Shown in pieces: positions 35,026 to 45,605 of a DNA stretch of 64,000 nucleotides. Origin of the DNA: Acanthochromis polyacanthus (Eukaryota > Chordata > Actinopteri > Pomacentridae); NCBI RefSeq assembly GCF_021347895.1, contig NC_067120.1:23111361-23175360 (forward strand). The letters are read 5' to 3'. The position numbers were made by a program, and so were the translations under genes. Position 1 is the stretch's first letter; each line of letters starts with the position of its first letter. Below the pieces are notes generated by a model. The model saw only the letters and a list, made by a program, of their open reading frames with translations, was not told the DNA's origin and made no database searches.

Positions 35026-35482
35026 CAGTGGTCCCTTATCTATCACGAGGGTTAGGTTCCAGACCTCTCTGCAATAGGTGAAAATCCGCAATGTAGCAAC
35101 CTTAGATTTATTTTATATATTTATTTATATGTATTTTAAGGCTTTATAAACCCTCCGCACACTCTTCTAAACCTTTCCCCCACTCTTATAAATGCTTCCT
35201 ATGCTCTTAACCTCTTAAGCCCGGTCGGCCCATGGGTGGGCCGAAGAAATCCCGGCATTTTTTTCTGAAAATATGGCCAGGGCTTAAGAGGTGAAACACT
35301 TTCTACGCTGTTAAAATGTTTACTTTAGCGCAAAATAATAAATGTATAATAATACCTTTACACTGCAAAATCCCACGATATAGTGAAAAATCTGTGATTA
35401 AAAAATTGCATTTATACAATTTAAAAATCCGTGATACAATGAGACCGCAAAAACTGAACTGCAATATGACGAGGGACGATTG
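35026..35482. mobile_element. Pogo/Tigger-like MITE
   Basis: TA dinucleotides at 35024-35025 and 35483-35484 bracket ends CAGTGGTCCCTTATC and (reverse complement) CAATCGTCCCTCGTC. The body begins with GGGTTAGGTTCCAGACC and includes GGTGAAAATCCGCAA, a pattern I know from pogo-type repeats in vertebrates with CAGTnGTCCC ends. It has no transposase and contains the smaller element at 35211-35291; about 376 bp remain without it. Confidence 0.72.
35211..35291. mobile_element. 81-bp piggyBac-like mini-MITE nested in the MITE
   Basis: Perfect 12-bp inverted ends CCTCTTAAGCCC and GGGCTTAAGAGG, preceded by TTAA (35207-35210) and followed by TGAA (35292-35295), probably a decayed TTAA. TTAA targets and CC-starting ends fit piggyBac. 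The interior holds a second palindromic core, GGCCCATGGGTGGGCC (35228-35243). Removing the element restores a continuous AT-rich body of the host MITE. Confidence 0.7.
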
Positions 35483-36170
35483 TACGGCAAAAATGTACCT
35501 GAGACAGGTTTTACAGTTCTTTGTGAGAGATTAGTGGGTGGACAGGACATTGTGTAAACTGTTTCACTTTAAGCTTCCAGAACCGTTAGAAATAAATCTT
35601 GATCAAATTTGACATCTAATCAAATTACCGATTGAACAGAAATTAAACTGTCCCTTCCATCCACAGAACATAGCACAGGTTTTGCGACCACAACGCTTAT
35701 TAAGTGACCTTTTTATGGAAGCATTTCCAACAAGTTTTTTTCTTGTTAAAAATGGCTCTGTGACACAGCTGTAGACTGAAATATATCCACAGCTCGTCGA
35801 CAAACTAGATAAGGTAAAAGTGTTGTGCTTCAAAGACGAGCTCAAAAGGGAAGTCAGTGCAGGCAATCAAAATCACAAGGGTAAAACAGGCAAGAGGCCC
35901 AAAATAGCAGACAATGGGCCATTACAGAGCAGGCAGGAAGAAGAGCACTACAGGATTGGATTGCCAAAGATGAGGCGAGACTGGATTTTGCTTCCTACTA
36001 GTCCAGCAACAATTCACTTTCAGTCGTAAATCTACTGCTTTGAAAGAAGACAATGATGCCGCCTGGCCTCAGTGGTGGAATGAGAGAGTCAAAGGTTAAA
36101 AATGTAACCTTATAATTAGAAAAATGTGTGTAGAAGTTTAGTTTTTTACAACTTAATGGAATGCTACAAT
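35483..36170. other. Unassigned sequence
   Basis: No gene recognised; frames up to 87 codons lack any family signature. Confidence 0.4.
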
Positions 36171-36174
36171 TCTA

Positions 36175-36790
36175 CACTTTCATTTAGCAGATGCTTTTAC
36201 CTAAAGTGACGTACATCTGAGAGAAGATACAATGCAAGCGAGGATCTAGTCAGGAGAAAACAACCTGGATAAGAGTCATAAAACAAGTTCAAGTGTGGTA
36301 ATGGGACCGTGGTGCCTACTGGCAGTGCAGGAACGAAGAGATGAGAGAGTTTAAGTAGGGGGGAGCCGTTTTCATTGCAGTTTTAAAGGCAAATTTCAGA
36401 GTTTTGAATTTTATAGGGGAAGCAACTGGAAGCCAGTGAAACGATCTGTTTTTGGCTGGATCACCTGGAAAGGTTTGACCGTGCATGTGCCAAAAAGGAG
36501 TTGCAGTTGTTGATGCGTGATATTACGAGAGCCTGGATCAGGAGCTGTGCTGCATATTCAGACAGGAAAGGTCTGATCTTCCTGATGCTGTACAAGGAGA
36601 ATTGGCACAACTGAGCAACAGAGACCACATGAGCCTTGAAGGTTAGCTGGTCATCCATCGTGACACCCAAGTTTCTGCTAGACTTTGTGGGTTTTAGTTA
36701 GGTTGATTCAAACTGGACTGAGTTGAAAGAAGAGAATTTTTCTCAAGTATCTGATGTACCACTGATTTTGTTCTGATAGAACTCGGTCTT
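36175..36790 (-). pseudogene. L2-like LINE 3' end, second copy
   Basis: The right-to-left frame at 36461-36670 reads Met-Asp-Asp-Gln-Leu-Thr-Phe-Lys-Ala-His, then Ile-Arg-Pro-Phe-Leu-Ser-Glu-Tyr-Ala-Ala-Gln-Leu-Leu-Ile-Gln-Ala-Leu, the same region as the copy at 19845-20815. The 3' end CATTTAGCAGATGC near 36182 matches as well. It is shorter (truncated near 36790), lacks the ATT microsatellite, and has lost a block after Phe-Leu-Ala-His-Ala compared with the other copy. Not functional. Confidence 0.8.
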
Positions 36791-37387
36791 AGTAGTTTTT
36801 AAACTGGAGGAGAATAATGTTAGTAGACTTTGAAAGTCGATCGCTTAGGTCAGTGGGCTCTCTGGACAGCATTTTCTTTCTGTCACTCAAAGCCCCACCC
36901 TTTGCCTTCTGGTGACTTCACACAGTCATGGACAAGGGTGGGTGGGTGGGGATGGCGGTGCGGCGGGGTATGAGCAGGTTTGAATGTTAGAGGGAAGAGA
37001 CAGCTCAGAGAGGAGGCTAGTGAGGAAGAAAGATTGTCTGTGGCCTGCACTTAATGCTAAAAGGCCCACAATGCTACTTCATACTCCACCAGTTTTCTTG
37101 CCATACTATAAGACTAAACCTTACATGGAGCAATCTGGTCTGACAGCACCTTAAGACTGGCTGGCTTAACCGATGATCTCCACAGTGGCTGAAGGATATA
37201 GAGATGATGAGGGAATTACAGGTGTGCATGTCGCTGTGGAGGTCAGGTGATAGTAAAAGACTGCATGCTCTGAAAGCAACTCCAGGACGGAGACAGGGAG
37301 ATTTCAGTGGCAGACGTCAGGAGAAAAAGGCTGCAAAGAGTCACATTATTCAAAAGTTTCTATTTTTCTGGGAACCTACCATATATA
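36791..37387. other. Unassigned sequence
   Basis: Contains a G-rich patch (GGGTGGGTGGGTGGGG near 36937) but no gene recognised. Confidence 0.4.
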
Positions 37388-37751
37388 CACTAGCATTCAA
37401 AAATTTGTGGTCACTTAGATATGTCTTTATTTTTTGAAAGAAAAGCTTTTTTTAAAAAAAATGAAGATAACAATTATATTAATCAGAAATACATTCTAGA
37501 CATTGTTTACATGGTAAATGACTATTCTAGCTGGAGATGACTGATTTTTAATGAAATATCTACAGAGGAGCACAGAGGTCCATTTCCAGCAACCATCACT
37601 CCTGTGTTCTAATGCTACATTTTGTTAGCTAATGGTATTAAAAGGCTAAGTGATGATTAGAAACCCCTTGTGCAATTACATGAATAAAAATGTGAATTTT
37701 CATGGAAAACATGAAATTCCCAAGGTGAGCCCAATTTTTTGAATGGTAGTG
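37388..37751 (+). mobile_element. Tc1-type MITE, copy 5 of 5
   Basis: Flanked by TA at 37386-37387 and 37752-37753, with left end CACTAGCATTCAAAAATTTG and right end ending GAATGGTAGTG. Internal landmarks CAGAAATACATTCTAGACAT and CAGCAACCATCACTCC are present. It lacks the GTTAGC block found before ACATGAATAAAA in other copies. Non-coding. Confidence 0.87.
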
Positions 37752-38136
37752 TATGTACACATAGCATACAAATAAGTCCAGATATCTGACATTTTTTGTA
37801 GCATCAGTCTATAATACCAGTCAGTACTGTATGTCTATACACTAAAGCTAGATTTATGATCTATCCAAACTGCATGTTGGACTGTCAAATATAATAATAT
37901 TAATAATGATGCATTTTATTTGTAATACACTTTTCACTTGTTTGAATCTCGTAGCGCAACTGGCTAAAAACAAAGAGAATTTAAACTAGGCTTTAAAAGA
38001 ATTCACTCATGAGATAAAAAATTCAGCAGATTAAAGCTTATTTAAACAAGTAGCTTTTTAGTCCTGCTTTCAAAGTTTCCAGGCTCTGTGCTGCCCTCAG
38101 CTGGATGGGAATACTGTTCCACAGGCTTGGAGCAGC

Positions 38137-38708
38137 TCAGCAAAATTCTCTGTCCCCCATGGTGCAGATTCTGATGGTGGGGACAGGGAGAAGCAGTTTA
38201 TCTGTTGTCCGGAGTGTATGGGCAGAGGATTGGGGAATGATCAGTTCTTGGAGACAGAGAGGTTCATGGCCAGTGATGCATTTATAGGTGAGTAGCAGGA
38301 TTTCGAAACCATCTTGGGATGACACAGGGACTGAATGTAGGGTGTGGAGAATGGGGGTTATGAGGGCATATTTATGGGCTCTCATCAGGATTCTGGCTGT
38401 GCACTTATGGATGAAATGAAGCTTCCGGATATTTTTGCCAGGAATCCTGAAGACGATCTCATTGCATTAGTTGAACCTTGAGGAGATAAAGGCATGGATA
38501 AGTTTCTCTGCGTCTGAGTTAGGGTTGGATGAAGTTTGGAGATGTTTCTCAGATGATGGAATGAGGTCCTGCACAGCTGGGTTATGTGATTTGTAAAGGT
38601 CAGCTGAGGATCAAACATGACCCCCAGATTAGTGGCTGAGAAGAAGAGGATGGTCTGGTGGACAAAGCTGAGCTGGGATATGGGAGACCTGGTGAGGGGT
38701 GCCAACAA
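38137..38708 (-). pseudogene. LINE ORF2 C-terminal region
   Basis: Two minus frames (38708-38385 and 38385-38137) carry Leu-Gly-Val-Met-Phe-Asp-Pro-Gln-Leu-Thr-Phe, His-Leu-Arg-Asn-Ile-Ser and, further on, Pro-Val-Ser-Ser-[x]-Asp-Gly-Phe-Glu-Ile-Leu-Leu-Leu-Thr-Tyr-Lys. These match the region after the RT domain of fish L2/CR1-group LINEs. A frame change at 38385 separates the two parts. Confidence 0.75.
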
Positions 38709-38792
38709 GAAGGGTCTCGGTTTTGTGGATATTTAACTGTAGGAAATTGCTGTTTATCCATGCCTTTATCTCCTCAAGGCATTCTCTAATGC

Positions 38793-40061
38793 TCAAGAGA
38801 GCAGATGCGTTTCATCAGCATAACAGTGAAATGACAACCCATGTTTGGTGATGACACGGCCAAGGAGGAGCATATTTGTAAGGAACATAATATTGCCAAG
38901 AACCGACCCTTGTAGAAAACCATAGGCTTCAGGGAGTGGCCTAGGCTTGCACTGTCCCATTGCAACATATTCCATTCTGCCGGAGTGGTAGGACTGGAAC
39001 CACTTCAGTGCACGGTCTGTGAGTCCAACGGTGGAGTGCAGATGGCCCAGGAGGATGGTGTGGTCCACAGTATCAAAGGCCGCTGTCAGGTGTAGAAGGA
39101 TGAGGAGTGATGGTGATCCTTCATCAGCTGTCAACAGTAAGTCATTCGTCACCTTTAGCAAAACTGTTACAGTAATGTGGGCTGAGCAAAAGCCTGACTG
39201 TAATTTTTCAAACAAAAAAAAAGGTTTAGCTTGAGGTATTCCTGTAGCTTAGAGGCAACCACTTTCTCCGGAACTTTGGACATGAAGGCCAGGTTGGAGA
39301 TAGGCCACTAGTTGGCAAAAACTTTTGAGTCCAGATTGGACTTCTCGAGGAGGGAGCAGATGACGTCAACTTTGAGAGCAGGTGGAACACAGTTGGTTTG
39401 GAGGAAGAGCTTGATAGCTTGAGTGATGATTGGGCTGATGGTGGGGATAAATGATTTGAGCAAAGCAGTTGGAATGGGATCCAGGGTGCAGGGTTCCTTC
39501 AGTAAGGCTCTGCTGAACCCCACTAAAACATGGCAGGAATGGCAAACTCCCTGGTAGGGAGCTTGAAATAGGGGGAGGCAAAGAGTTATCGGGCAACAGA
39601 GAGCGGATGTCTTGGACTTTGGATTTAAAGAAGTCCATGAAGCCTTTACAACACTCCTCTGTAGCATCAGTGGAGGGGGTAGATTGTGGTTATAGAAGAT
39701 GAATATGGTGAAAAAAAGTTCTTTGGAGTTGCCAGTGTTGTTATAAATCAGGTTAGAGTAAAATTGTAACACTGTGAGCACTTTCCAGAGGCTTGGAGTA
39801 GGCCTTCCAGTGCTCACGGAAGGCCAGTTTGTGGATAGTGAGTCCAGAGTGTCTGAGTTGGTGTTCCAGGAAATAGCCAGCAGTTTTCATAGTCCACCAT
39901 TCTTGTGTAAAGTAGGGGGCAGAGTGCTCATACTGGAGCACACGCAGCTTGACCTGGGCATAAATGTCAAAAACACAGCTTAGGGATGTGTTCTTGTGCT
40001 CTACTAGCTCATGCCATGATGCAGGGGTTGGACAGGTGATGTTCTGGAGGTCGGTGGCCAT
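38793..40061 (-). pseudogene. LINE reverse transcriptase region, frameshifted
   Basis: Frames at 40061-39753, 39817-39308 and 39215-38793 together cover the region before and within the RT. Motifs include Thr-Leu-Asp-Pro-Ile-Pro-Thr-Ala-Leu-Leu-Lys, Leu-Leu-Glu-Lys-Ser, the palm-like Leu-His-Leu-Thr-Ala-Ala-Phe-Asp-Thr-Val-Asp-His, Phe-Leu-Gln-Gly-Ser-Val-Leu-Gly (normally PQGSVLG), and the catalytic Cys-Tyr-Ala-Asp-Glu (normally YADD). The second Asp of YADD has become Glu, and three frames are needed, so the RT is dead. Confidence 0.8.
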
Positions 40062-40146
40062 GATGGTTGTGTCAGTGTATTTCCAGTTCCAGAAGGATAT
40101 TTAATGCTTAGGTCTGGTAGAGGGCAGCAGGAAGGTCAAGGACATT

Positions 40147-41167
40147 GGGCCTCATTCATGAAGCGTTCTTAAGAATAAATCTGTTCTTAGAGCCTTTTTA
40201 AGAAGATTTTTGGCATTCACGAACGTGTTCTTAACTGACCTGTTCTTAAAAGTAAGAACAAATTCTAAGAACACTCAGGAGGACTCTTACACACATAAAA
40301 TCTGTTCTTTTAGAATTTTGTTACAGTCAAAACTGATCCAAAAATTTGAATTTCTTTCTTAAAATGATTCAGATATTACCACAAATTATTTAATTTAAAA
40401 CTAGATTTATTCAAGTGAATTTTAGTGATCAATGGTTTTATAGTTCAGTGCCAGTTAAACTCAAAATCAGATTTTAGATCTGAAGCTGTACTTGGTCACA
40501 TTAACGTGTTTGGAGGTCTGTGGGAGGTACAAGCGCAATGACCACTATGACGTGCATGCGCGATGACCGCCGCCACGTGCACACGCAATAACTATTGTAA
40601 CGTGCGCACGTAATATCCACCACGCTGACCGCCGCCACGTGCACACGCCCCAGTGTGCACGTGCGCGCACGCCCCAGTGTGCACGCGCGCGCTGACCGGG
40701 GAGACAAGGCGGACATGGCCTGGGCAGTTTTACCTGTCACTGCAGCAGAGGCAGAGGGTGTTTTATTACGACACACGCCCTTTCTGAGTATAAAAGTTTA
40801 GCTGTCTCAGGTCAGACTTTATTGGCTGTTTGAAGCTCTGTCATCTGCAGAAATGACCATCACTCTGGTGGGCGGAGTTTCACCTGCACTCCAGTGCTCA
40901 CGTGTCTCAAACACTCTCTTGCTGCTGCCTTATAAGGAAGTTTAGAGGGTGTACCTTTTACATTTACAAGTCAATACAATGTAAATGTCATGTTAATGAG
41001 AGGGGAGGGTGTTCGTAGAGACTGTTCTTGAATCCGGCGCATCTCCCTCCTAAGAACAGATTTGGCTTGTCAAGAACGCTTCGTGAATCCAACGTACTTT
41101 TCTCTTGGGAGTTCTTAAAGCCGTTCTTACGAACGCTTTTCTACGAACGTGTTCATGAATGAGGCCC
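40147..41167. mobile_element. 1.0-kb non-autonomous TIR element with GTTCTTA subterminal repeats
   Basis: Ends GGGCCTCATTCATGAA at 40147 and its reverse complement ending at 41167, 16 bases exact. ATT flanks both sides (40144-40146, 41168-41170), a 3-bp duplication of the LINE target. Within about 150 bp of each end, many copies of GTTCTTA or its complement occur in both orientations. The centre (about 40530-40710) is GC-rich with tandem copies of GACCGCCGCCACGTGCACACGC-like units. No transposase is present; the 91-codon minus frame covers the GC-rich repeats and is spurious. A 3-bp target and GGG-starting ends could suit PIF/Harbinger, although ATT is not its usual TWA target. Confidence 0.72.
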
Positions 41168-41171
41168 ATTG

Positions 41172-41690
41172 AGAGCACCTTGTGGTCTGACAGACTTAAA
41201 TCATACACCTCTAAGCTGGTGACAGGGGCTGAGGTAGTAATGACCAGATCTAGGGTGTAGACCTCAACACGCTGCTGCAGACCAAGACAGTCCAGTAGGC
41301 TCAGGAACTCTGATGCAAGGTGGATGGATGGGTTGTCAACGTGGATATTTAGGTCAGCAATGATGACAATATTAGCTGACGTGGAGCAGAGTGTTGTGAG
41401 GAAATCGTGTATTTCAGGAAGAAATGATTGATTTGATTTGGGTGTCTGGTATACGAGAAGTACTGTTATGGGGTATGGAGGTTGACATTTGAAAGCGAGA
41501 CACTCCATGGAGTTTCAGGTCAGCCCAATGAATAATGATTAAGCTACTGCCACAGCTGAGGTTGTGGGCTTTCTCTGTGTAGTGGTAAGCCGGAGGCCAG
41601 GACTCATTTAAGACCGAACCATGGTTTATACCATGACTCAGTTAAGCACATGACGTCAAGTTTTTTGTTCAGTATATGTTCATGTATAAG
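41172..41690 (-). pseudogene. LINE endonuclease domain remnant
   Basis: On the minus strand, the piece near 41650 reads Leu-Asp-Val-Met-Cys-Leu-Thr-Glu-Ser-Trp, the Thr-Glu-[ST]-Trp motif at the start of APE-type LINE endonucleases. The frame at 41508-41170 continues with Val-Leu-Leu-Val-Tyr-Gln-Thr-Pro, Ile-Val-Ile-Ile-Ala-Asp-Leu-Asn-Ile-His-Val-Asp (the active-site GDFN-type block, here ADLN) and Leu-Asp-Leu-Val-Ile-Thr. It ends with Leu-Ser-Leu-Ser-Asp-His at the SDH motif, where the inserted element begins. Stops and frame changes lie between the first and second piece. Not functional. Confidence 0.75.
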
Positions 41691-42890
41691 GAGGGATTTT
41701 TTTGTAAGATATTGCACGTTAAACAGTGGCAGGAGAGTGATCTGATGCTAGAAGTCACGGTAAACTCTGTAGTGCATTGTGATCCACTCTATTTCACTCA
41801 GTGTTGTGTTTTCCCTGAAGGCGGGGGTCGGTACTACAAATCCCAAACTCGCTTGTGCTCTGTTGTCTGAAACCACCTCCACATACTACCTCTGCATACT
41901 TATCTCCAAGGTCACATCAAGGGTGCCAGTGTCATTCATTATCTCTAACTTTCTAAAGCCAGTCATCTGACATTCAAGCTGATTAACCAGCTGGAGTTAT
42001 GCACAGTACTTAAACATTCAAGTTCTGTTTCTTATTTATTACTTTTAGCTATCTGAGGCACATTTCATGTGTACAGTCAAATACACACTGTAAATACTTC
42101 CCACCTCTCCACTTTCCTATATGGCCCTTCATAATGAAATGCATTTGATTTCTCAAGTGGTCCAAAGTGAACAGTGCTTCTGAGGAATTATTTGTAAGAG
42201 ATTATAATCAGGCTCTAATAGCAGTGAGCTAATGCACGGATTGCCTCGGTTATTTGCCTTTATTACCTGCATGTTGCTAGGACAAAACGATGATTAAGCA
42301 CTGACTATTCTGATACAGAAAACTTCATCTACAGCACAGCACAGCAGCAGCAGAGCAGGGTCAGTGTAGAGGGGGTGACATCTTCAGTCTGATGGTCAGA
42401 TATGAATTATATCCAATCCACAGTGAAGTTGGGTTCTAATTAAAAGAGTTGTCACATCAAGTTATAATGTGTTTTATGAAATCTTTCATTCCAAAAACAC
42501 ATTTTAAAAAACCCAGTGAAAACTCACCATATGAAGTAAAAGCTCCCAAGCTGCAAAGCAGGAAGACTTTCACATGTGCATACTGGATCTGCAGACTTGT
42601 GCCAAAAAGAATCTGGCCAATTAGGATTTTGTTAATCCTCAAAAGCAGCTGGCAACACGATATGCAGAGCTACAATGTAACCGGCCTCCGGGAAACAACA
42701 TACTTTAAAAAAAACACAGACAAATCTCTCTTACACAAACATCCATTCATAAATACAGCATTTATTTCGTTTGAGCCTCATTGTGGTTCAGGAAAATGAA
42801 ACAACTGAAACAGCGATGGAGCCTTTCACCACTAACAAGGTGTTAGAATCAGGCGTGAACTAACCGTTACATTGGTTTCAACGCCGAGAA
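41691..42890. other. Unassigned sequence
   Basis: No gene recognised. The 116-codon plus frame at 42449-42799 and its antisense partner show no family signature. Confidence 0.4.
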
Positions 42891-42892
42891 AA

Positions 42893-43355
42893 TGAAGCCC
42901 GGATTTTTCTACTTCCTGGTCGCCATTTTGGATTTTTTGGAGCCAGTGACGTAAAAAGCGTCATCAAACAGGCTGGACCGGAGAGCAACTAGGGGCAGGA
43001 CCAGTCTATGGGCGGGCCAGACTGAGAGCTGAAGACTCTCTTATCCCACCCACATTTTACCGCAGAGGCTTCTCTGCCCTAAAGGATCTGTCAATCATTT
43101 CAGACAAGACTGTCTATCAAGTATAGCCACGCCCCTGGCTCCGCCAACTTTAACGATTTATTTAAAATTCAGTATTGATTTATTTTAAGATCGGCCACCT
43201 GATCTCTCATTTTGACCATGAAAACTAACTGGAAAAAAACCTGAGCTGTAGAAAATCAGGTTGGAGCCAACCCTAGCGGACGGAGTGATATTGCAAGTTT
43301 GTGACACTTCCAGGTAGCCAGATGCTACGTCCATCTTTATATACAGTCTATGGTT
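42893..43355. repeat. Probable interspersed repeat ending in ATCTTTATATACAGTCTATG
   Basis: Starts around GGATTTTTCTACTTCCTGG followed by CGCCATTTTGGATTTTTTGG and ends ATCTTTATATACAGTCTATG near 43352. I recognise this closing phrase from abundant fish repeats. There is no coding frame, and only one copy is in this window, so the boundaries are uncertain. Confidence 0.45.
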
Positions 43356-43469
43356 AGAATTAGAAATTAAACATGATTTATACATCAGAAGGGAAAAATG
43401 GACTTGGTTTGTAAGACGCAATCTCAAAAAACTCTTAGGTTTTCAAAAACTAATCTTGCAGGGCTTGTG

Positions 43470-44659
43470 AATCCGTGTATGGTTCGCTCACTCGTTTTTA
43501 CGTTTCAAAATAAAATGAGAAAAAACAAATAATCGGTTTGTTTTTTTTAAAAATGAAATTCGAGAAACTAAAAGCAGAGAAAGAAAAAAATGCTTAGTTT
43601 TTACAAATTTTAAGGTTTAAACAAACAAAGAAAGCCTTTTCCCATTTGGAAGCTACTGGCAAAACCGGAAGTCAAAGTGAGAATTCGTGGCGACTTGACT
43701 TGACTTCCCTGTCTCAAACTCTGCACCACGTACTGTGAAAACAAGACCTGTTTGTCTTATTTAGATCGAGTAGACGCGTCACTCTGAGAATTCATGATCT
43801 CAGTGTGAACAAAATTGCTTTTATGGTTAATGGTTTAATAATTACCGGTATCTAGTATCTTAATTTCACACACAGCCAGGTCTGGTCTGGTCAAACCTGC
43901 TACGAAACATCTGGAGACGGAAACTATCACTAGTTAAACTGGAACACCAGCACCAATAAATAACATCCTGTCATAAACTTTCATCCATACGTTGGACCTG
44001 TCTATAAAACACACAAACATGAAACATAACATTCTACAGTTAATAAAGTATGGCACTGAAAATATCATATCTGGTTAATAGAACAAATGACAGCTCTCTC
44101 CAAATCAGCATTAGACACGACTGCGTGTTCTTAAATTGTTCTCCATGCAGAACCTCCTGACTCTCATTATGCACTCTATAATATAATATAATATAATATA
44201 ATATAATATAATATAATATAATATAATATAATATAATATAACAGAGCAGAATATAATATAATATAATATAATATAATATAATATAATATAATATAATATA
44301 ATATAGAGCAATGTGGAGCTCCATGATTTCTGCGTGGGTTTTGCCACTCTCAAAGAGAATGAAATTGGAAAAGTGCTCCAGTACAGCCATTCTAGATGTG
44401 TTCACGAGCCAGACCAGCTTTAAACTGTTCTTAATCAGCGACTTCCGGTGTTGCAACAAATTAAAACCACAGCCGTATTTTGTATTTCGGGTTAAAAAGC
44501 AAGAGCAAAAATCCAACACTGTGGTTTTTCCATTAGTTAAATAATACGTTTCTATATTTAGGTTTTTAAAACTGACAAACAAAAAAACAACATGGTTTTG
44601 TTGGTTTTTTAGATTTTATTTTGAAACGGAAAAACGAATGAGCGAACCATACACAGATT
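43470..44659. mobile_element. 1.2-kb TIR element with 6-bp target duplication
   Basis: The left end AATCCGTGTATGGTTCGCTCA matches the reverse complement of the right end (AATCTGTGTATGGTTCGCTCA) with one change, and similarity continues through CGTTTTT and CGTTTCAAAATAAAAT for about 55 bp. CTTGTG flanks both sides (43464-43469 and 44660-44665). The interior is AT-rich, with the TATAA microsatellite at 44177-44304 and no recognisable transposase. The 180-codon minus frame is carried by the microsatellite. Superfamily unknown; hAT usually makes 8 bp, Tc1 2 bp and piggyBac 4 bp. Confidence 0.7.
44177..44304. repeat. (TATAA)n microsatellite in two blocks
   Basis: Pentanucleotide arrays at 44177-44241 and about 44250-44304, with CAGAGCAG between them. 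Length in each block is about 11-13 units. The long frame across it encodes a Tyr-Ile-Leu repeat and is spurious. Confidence 0.95.
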
Positions 44660-44665
44660 CTTGTG

Positions 44666-45370
44666 CCTTTCTGCATACTAATTTATCACCTCAAAATCTT
44701 TTTTTTTTTCATTTTTCTTCAGGTCAGACGTTGAATTTCAAGCCTAAATTTGTGCATTACTCACATTACGGCATGGTGCCTGGGAAGATAGAGACAGATT
44801 TTCACCAAACAATTAAATGTCTAAAATTGTGACAGATTATAACCTCCTTTCTCTTGTCAACAGGAAGGTGAACTGCTCATGGAGCCAATAGTAGACGAGT
44901 AACAGGATTAACAGCACAAAAATAAACCTCACTACCATCAGGGCAAAGGCGGGTAAACTCAGTATCAGGGTGCACACCTACAATTGACCCCCAGTGATTG
45001 AGATTAAACATTTAGGTGCATGATTGATTCCCCCAAACTGACAATGCATTATTATTGTGCCCATATTAAACAGTTGGTGCTAATGTGCCGGAATTAGTAA
45101 AACTACATTCTTAGTGAGATTGGATTTGCTGGATTTAGAGTTACTTGAACCAATGCTGTCACAAATATTTAACTATTACACTGTAATGAGCTATTTGCTG
45201 TGAAGAACTAATTGTTATATAGTGGTGGCTCAGGGAAGCAATCAAAACATGAGATAGAGATTTGTCTGACTAAAAGTTTGACTAAATTTCTGGAATGATT
45301 TGGAAACAGCTGACTGAAATAGTTGAATGAGTAATAGCATCTGGAGTTATTACATCATTAAATCAGGTTA
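44666..45370. other. Unassigned sequence
   Basis: Nothing recognised. Confidence 0.4.
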
Positions 45371-45480
45371 TATCCAGCAACTTCGCACAGCCATTGAAGA
45401 GGAGTGGACGAACCCCTTTGAATTCATCTCATAAAAAATGGGAGCAAAAACAAGTATTGCGTTTATATTTTTGTTGAGTG
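45371..45480 (+). mobile_element. Mariner/Tc1 3' end remnant
   Basis: TATCCAGCAACTTCGCACAG and CATTGAAGAGGAGTGGACG encode Ile-Gln-Gln-Leu-Arg-Thr-Ala-Ile-Glu-Glu-Glu-Trp-Thr, the C-terminal region of a mariner-type transposase. The sequence then jumps to the terminal GGGAGCAAAAACAAGTATTG and right end TTTTTGTTGAGTG, followed by TA. The family is the same as at 6571. An internal deletion has joined coding and terminal parts. Confidence 0.85.
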
Positions 45481-45489
45481 TATATATAT

Positions 45490-45575
<86 letters not shown>

Positions 45576-45605
45576 TGGTGCTATATAAATAAAACTGAAT
45601 TAAAA
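45481..45605. repeat. (GT)n microsatellite, about 40 units, followed by a LINE-like tail
   Basis: After the transposon's TA comes TATATATGA and then GT repeats through about 45572. It continues into GAATTGGTGCTATATAAATAAAACTGAATT, which resembles the last bases of fish LINEs (gctatataaataaaattgaatt type). Confidence 0.88.

Larger units (their letters stand above)
37888..41690 (-). mobile_element. Near full-length L2/CR1-group LINE, decayed and interrupted
   Basis: From right to left this element holds endonuclease codons (41690-41172), a foreign TIR element (40147-41167), the linker and RT region (40061-38793), the C-terminal region (38708-38137) and a 3' untranslated end down to about 37888. 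It ends in an AATAAT-type tail with GCATTTTATTTGTAATACAC. Its family differs from the copies at 19845 and 36175 in the 3' region. The exact 5' end is not seen; it may start further right. Confidence 0.78.

Noticed and set aside
40501..40776. 91-codon minus frame
   Set aside because: Encoded by the CG-rich tandem core of a TIR element and rich in repeated Ala/Arg/Thr segments.
44040..44582. 180-codon minus-strand open frame
   Set aside because: Most of it is a Tyr-Ile-Leu repeat encoded by the TATAA microsatellite; no family features outside it.
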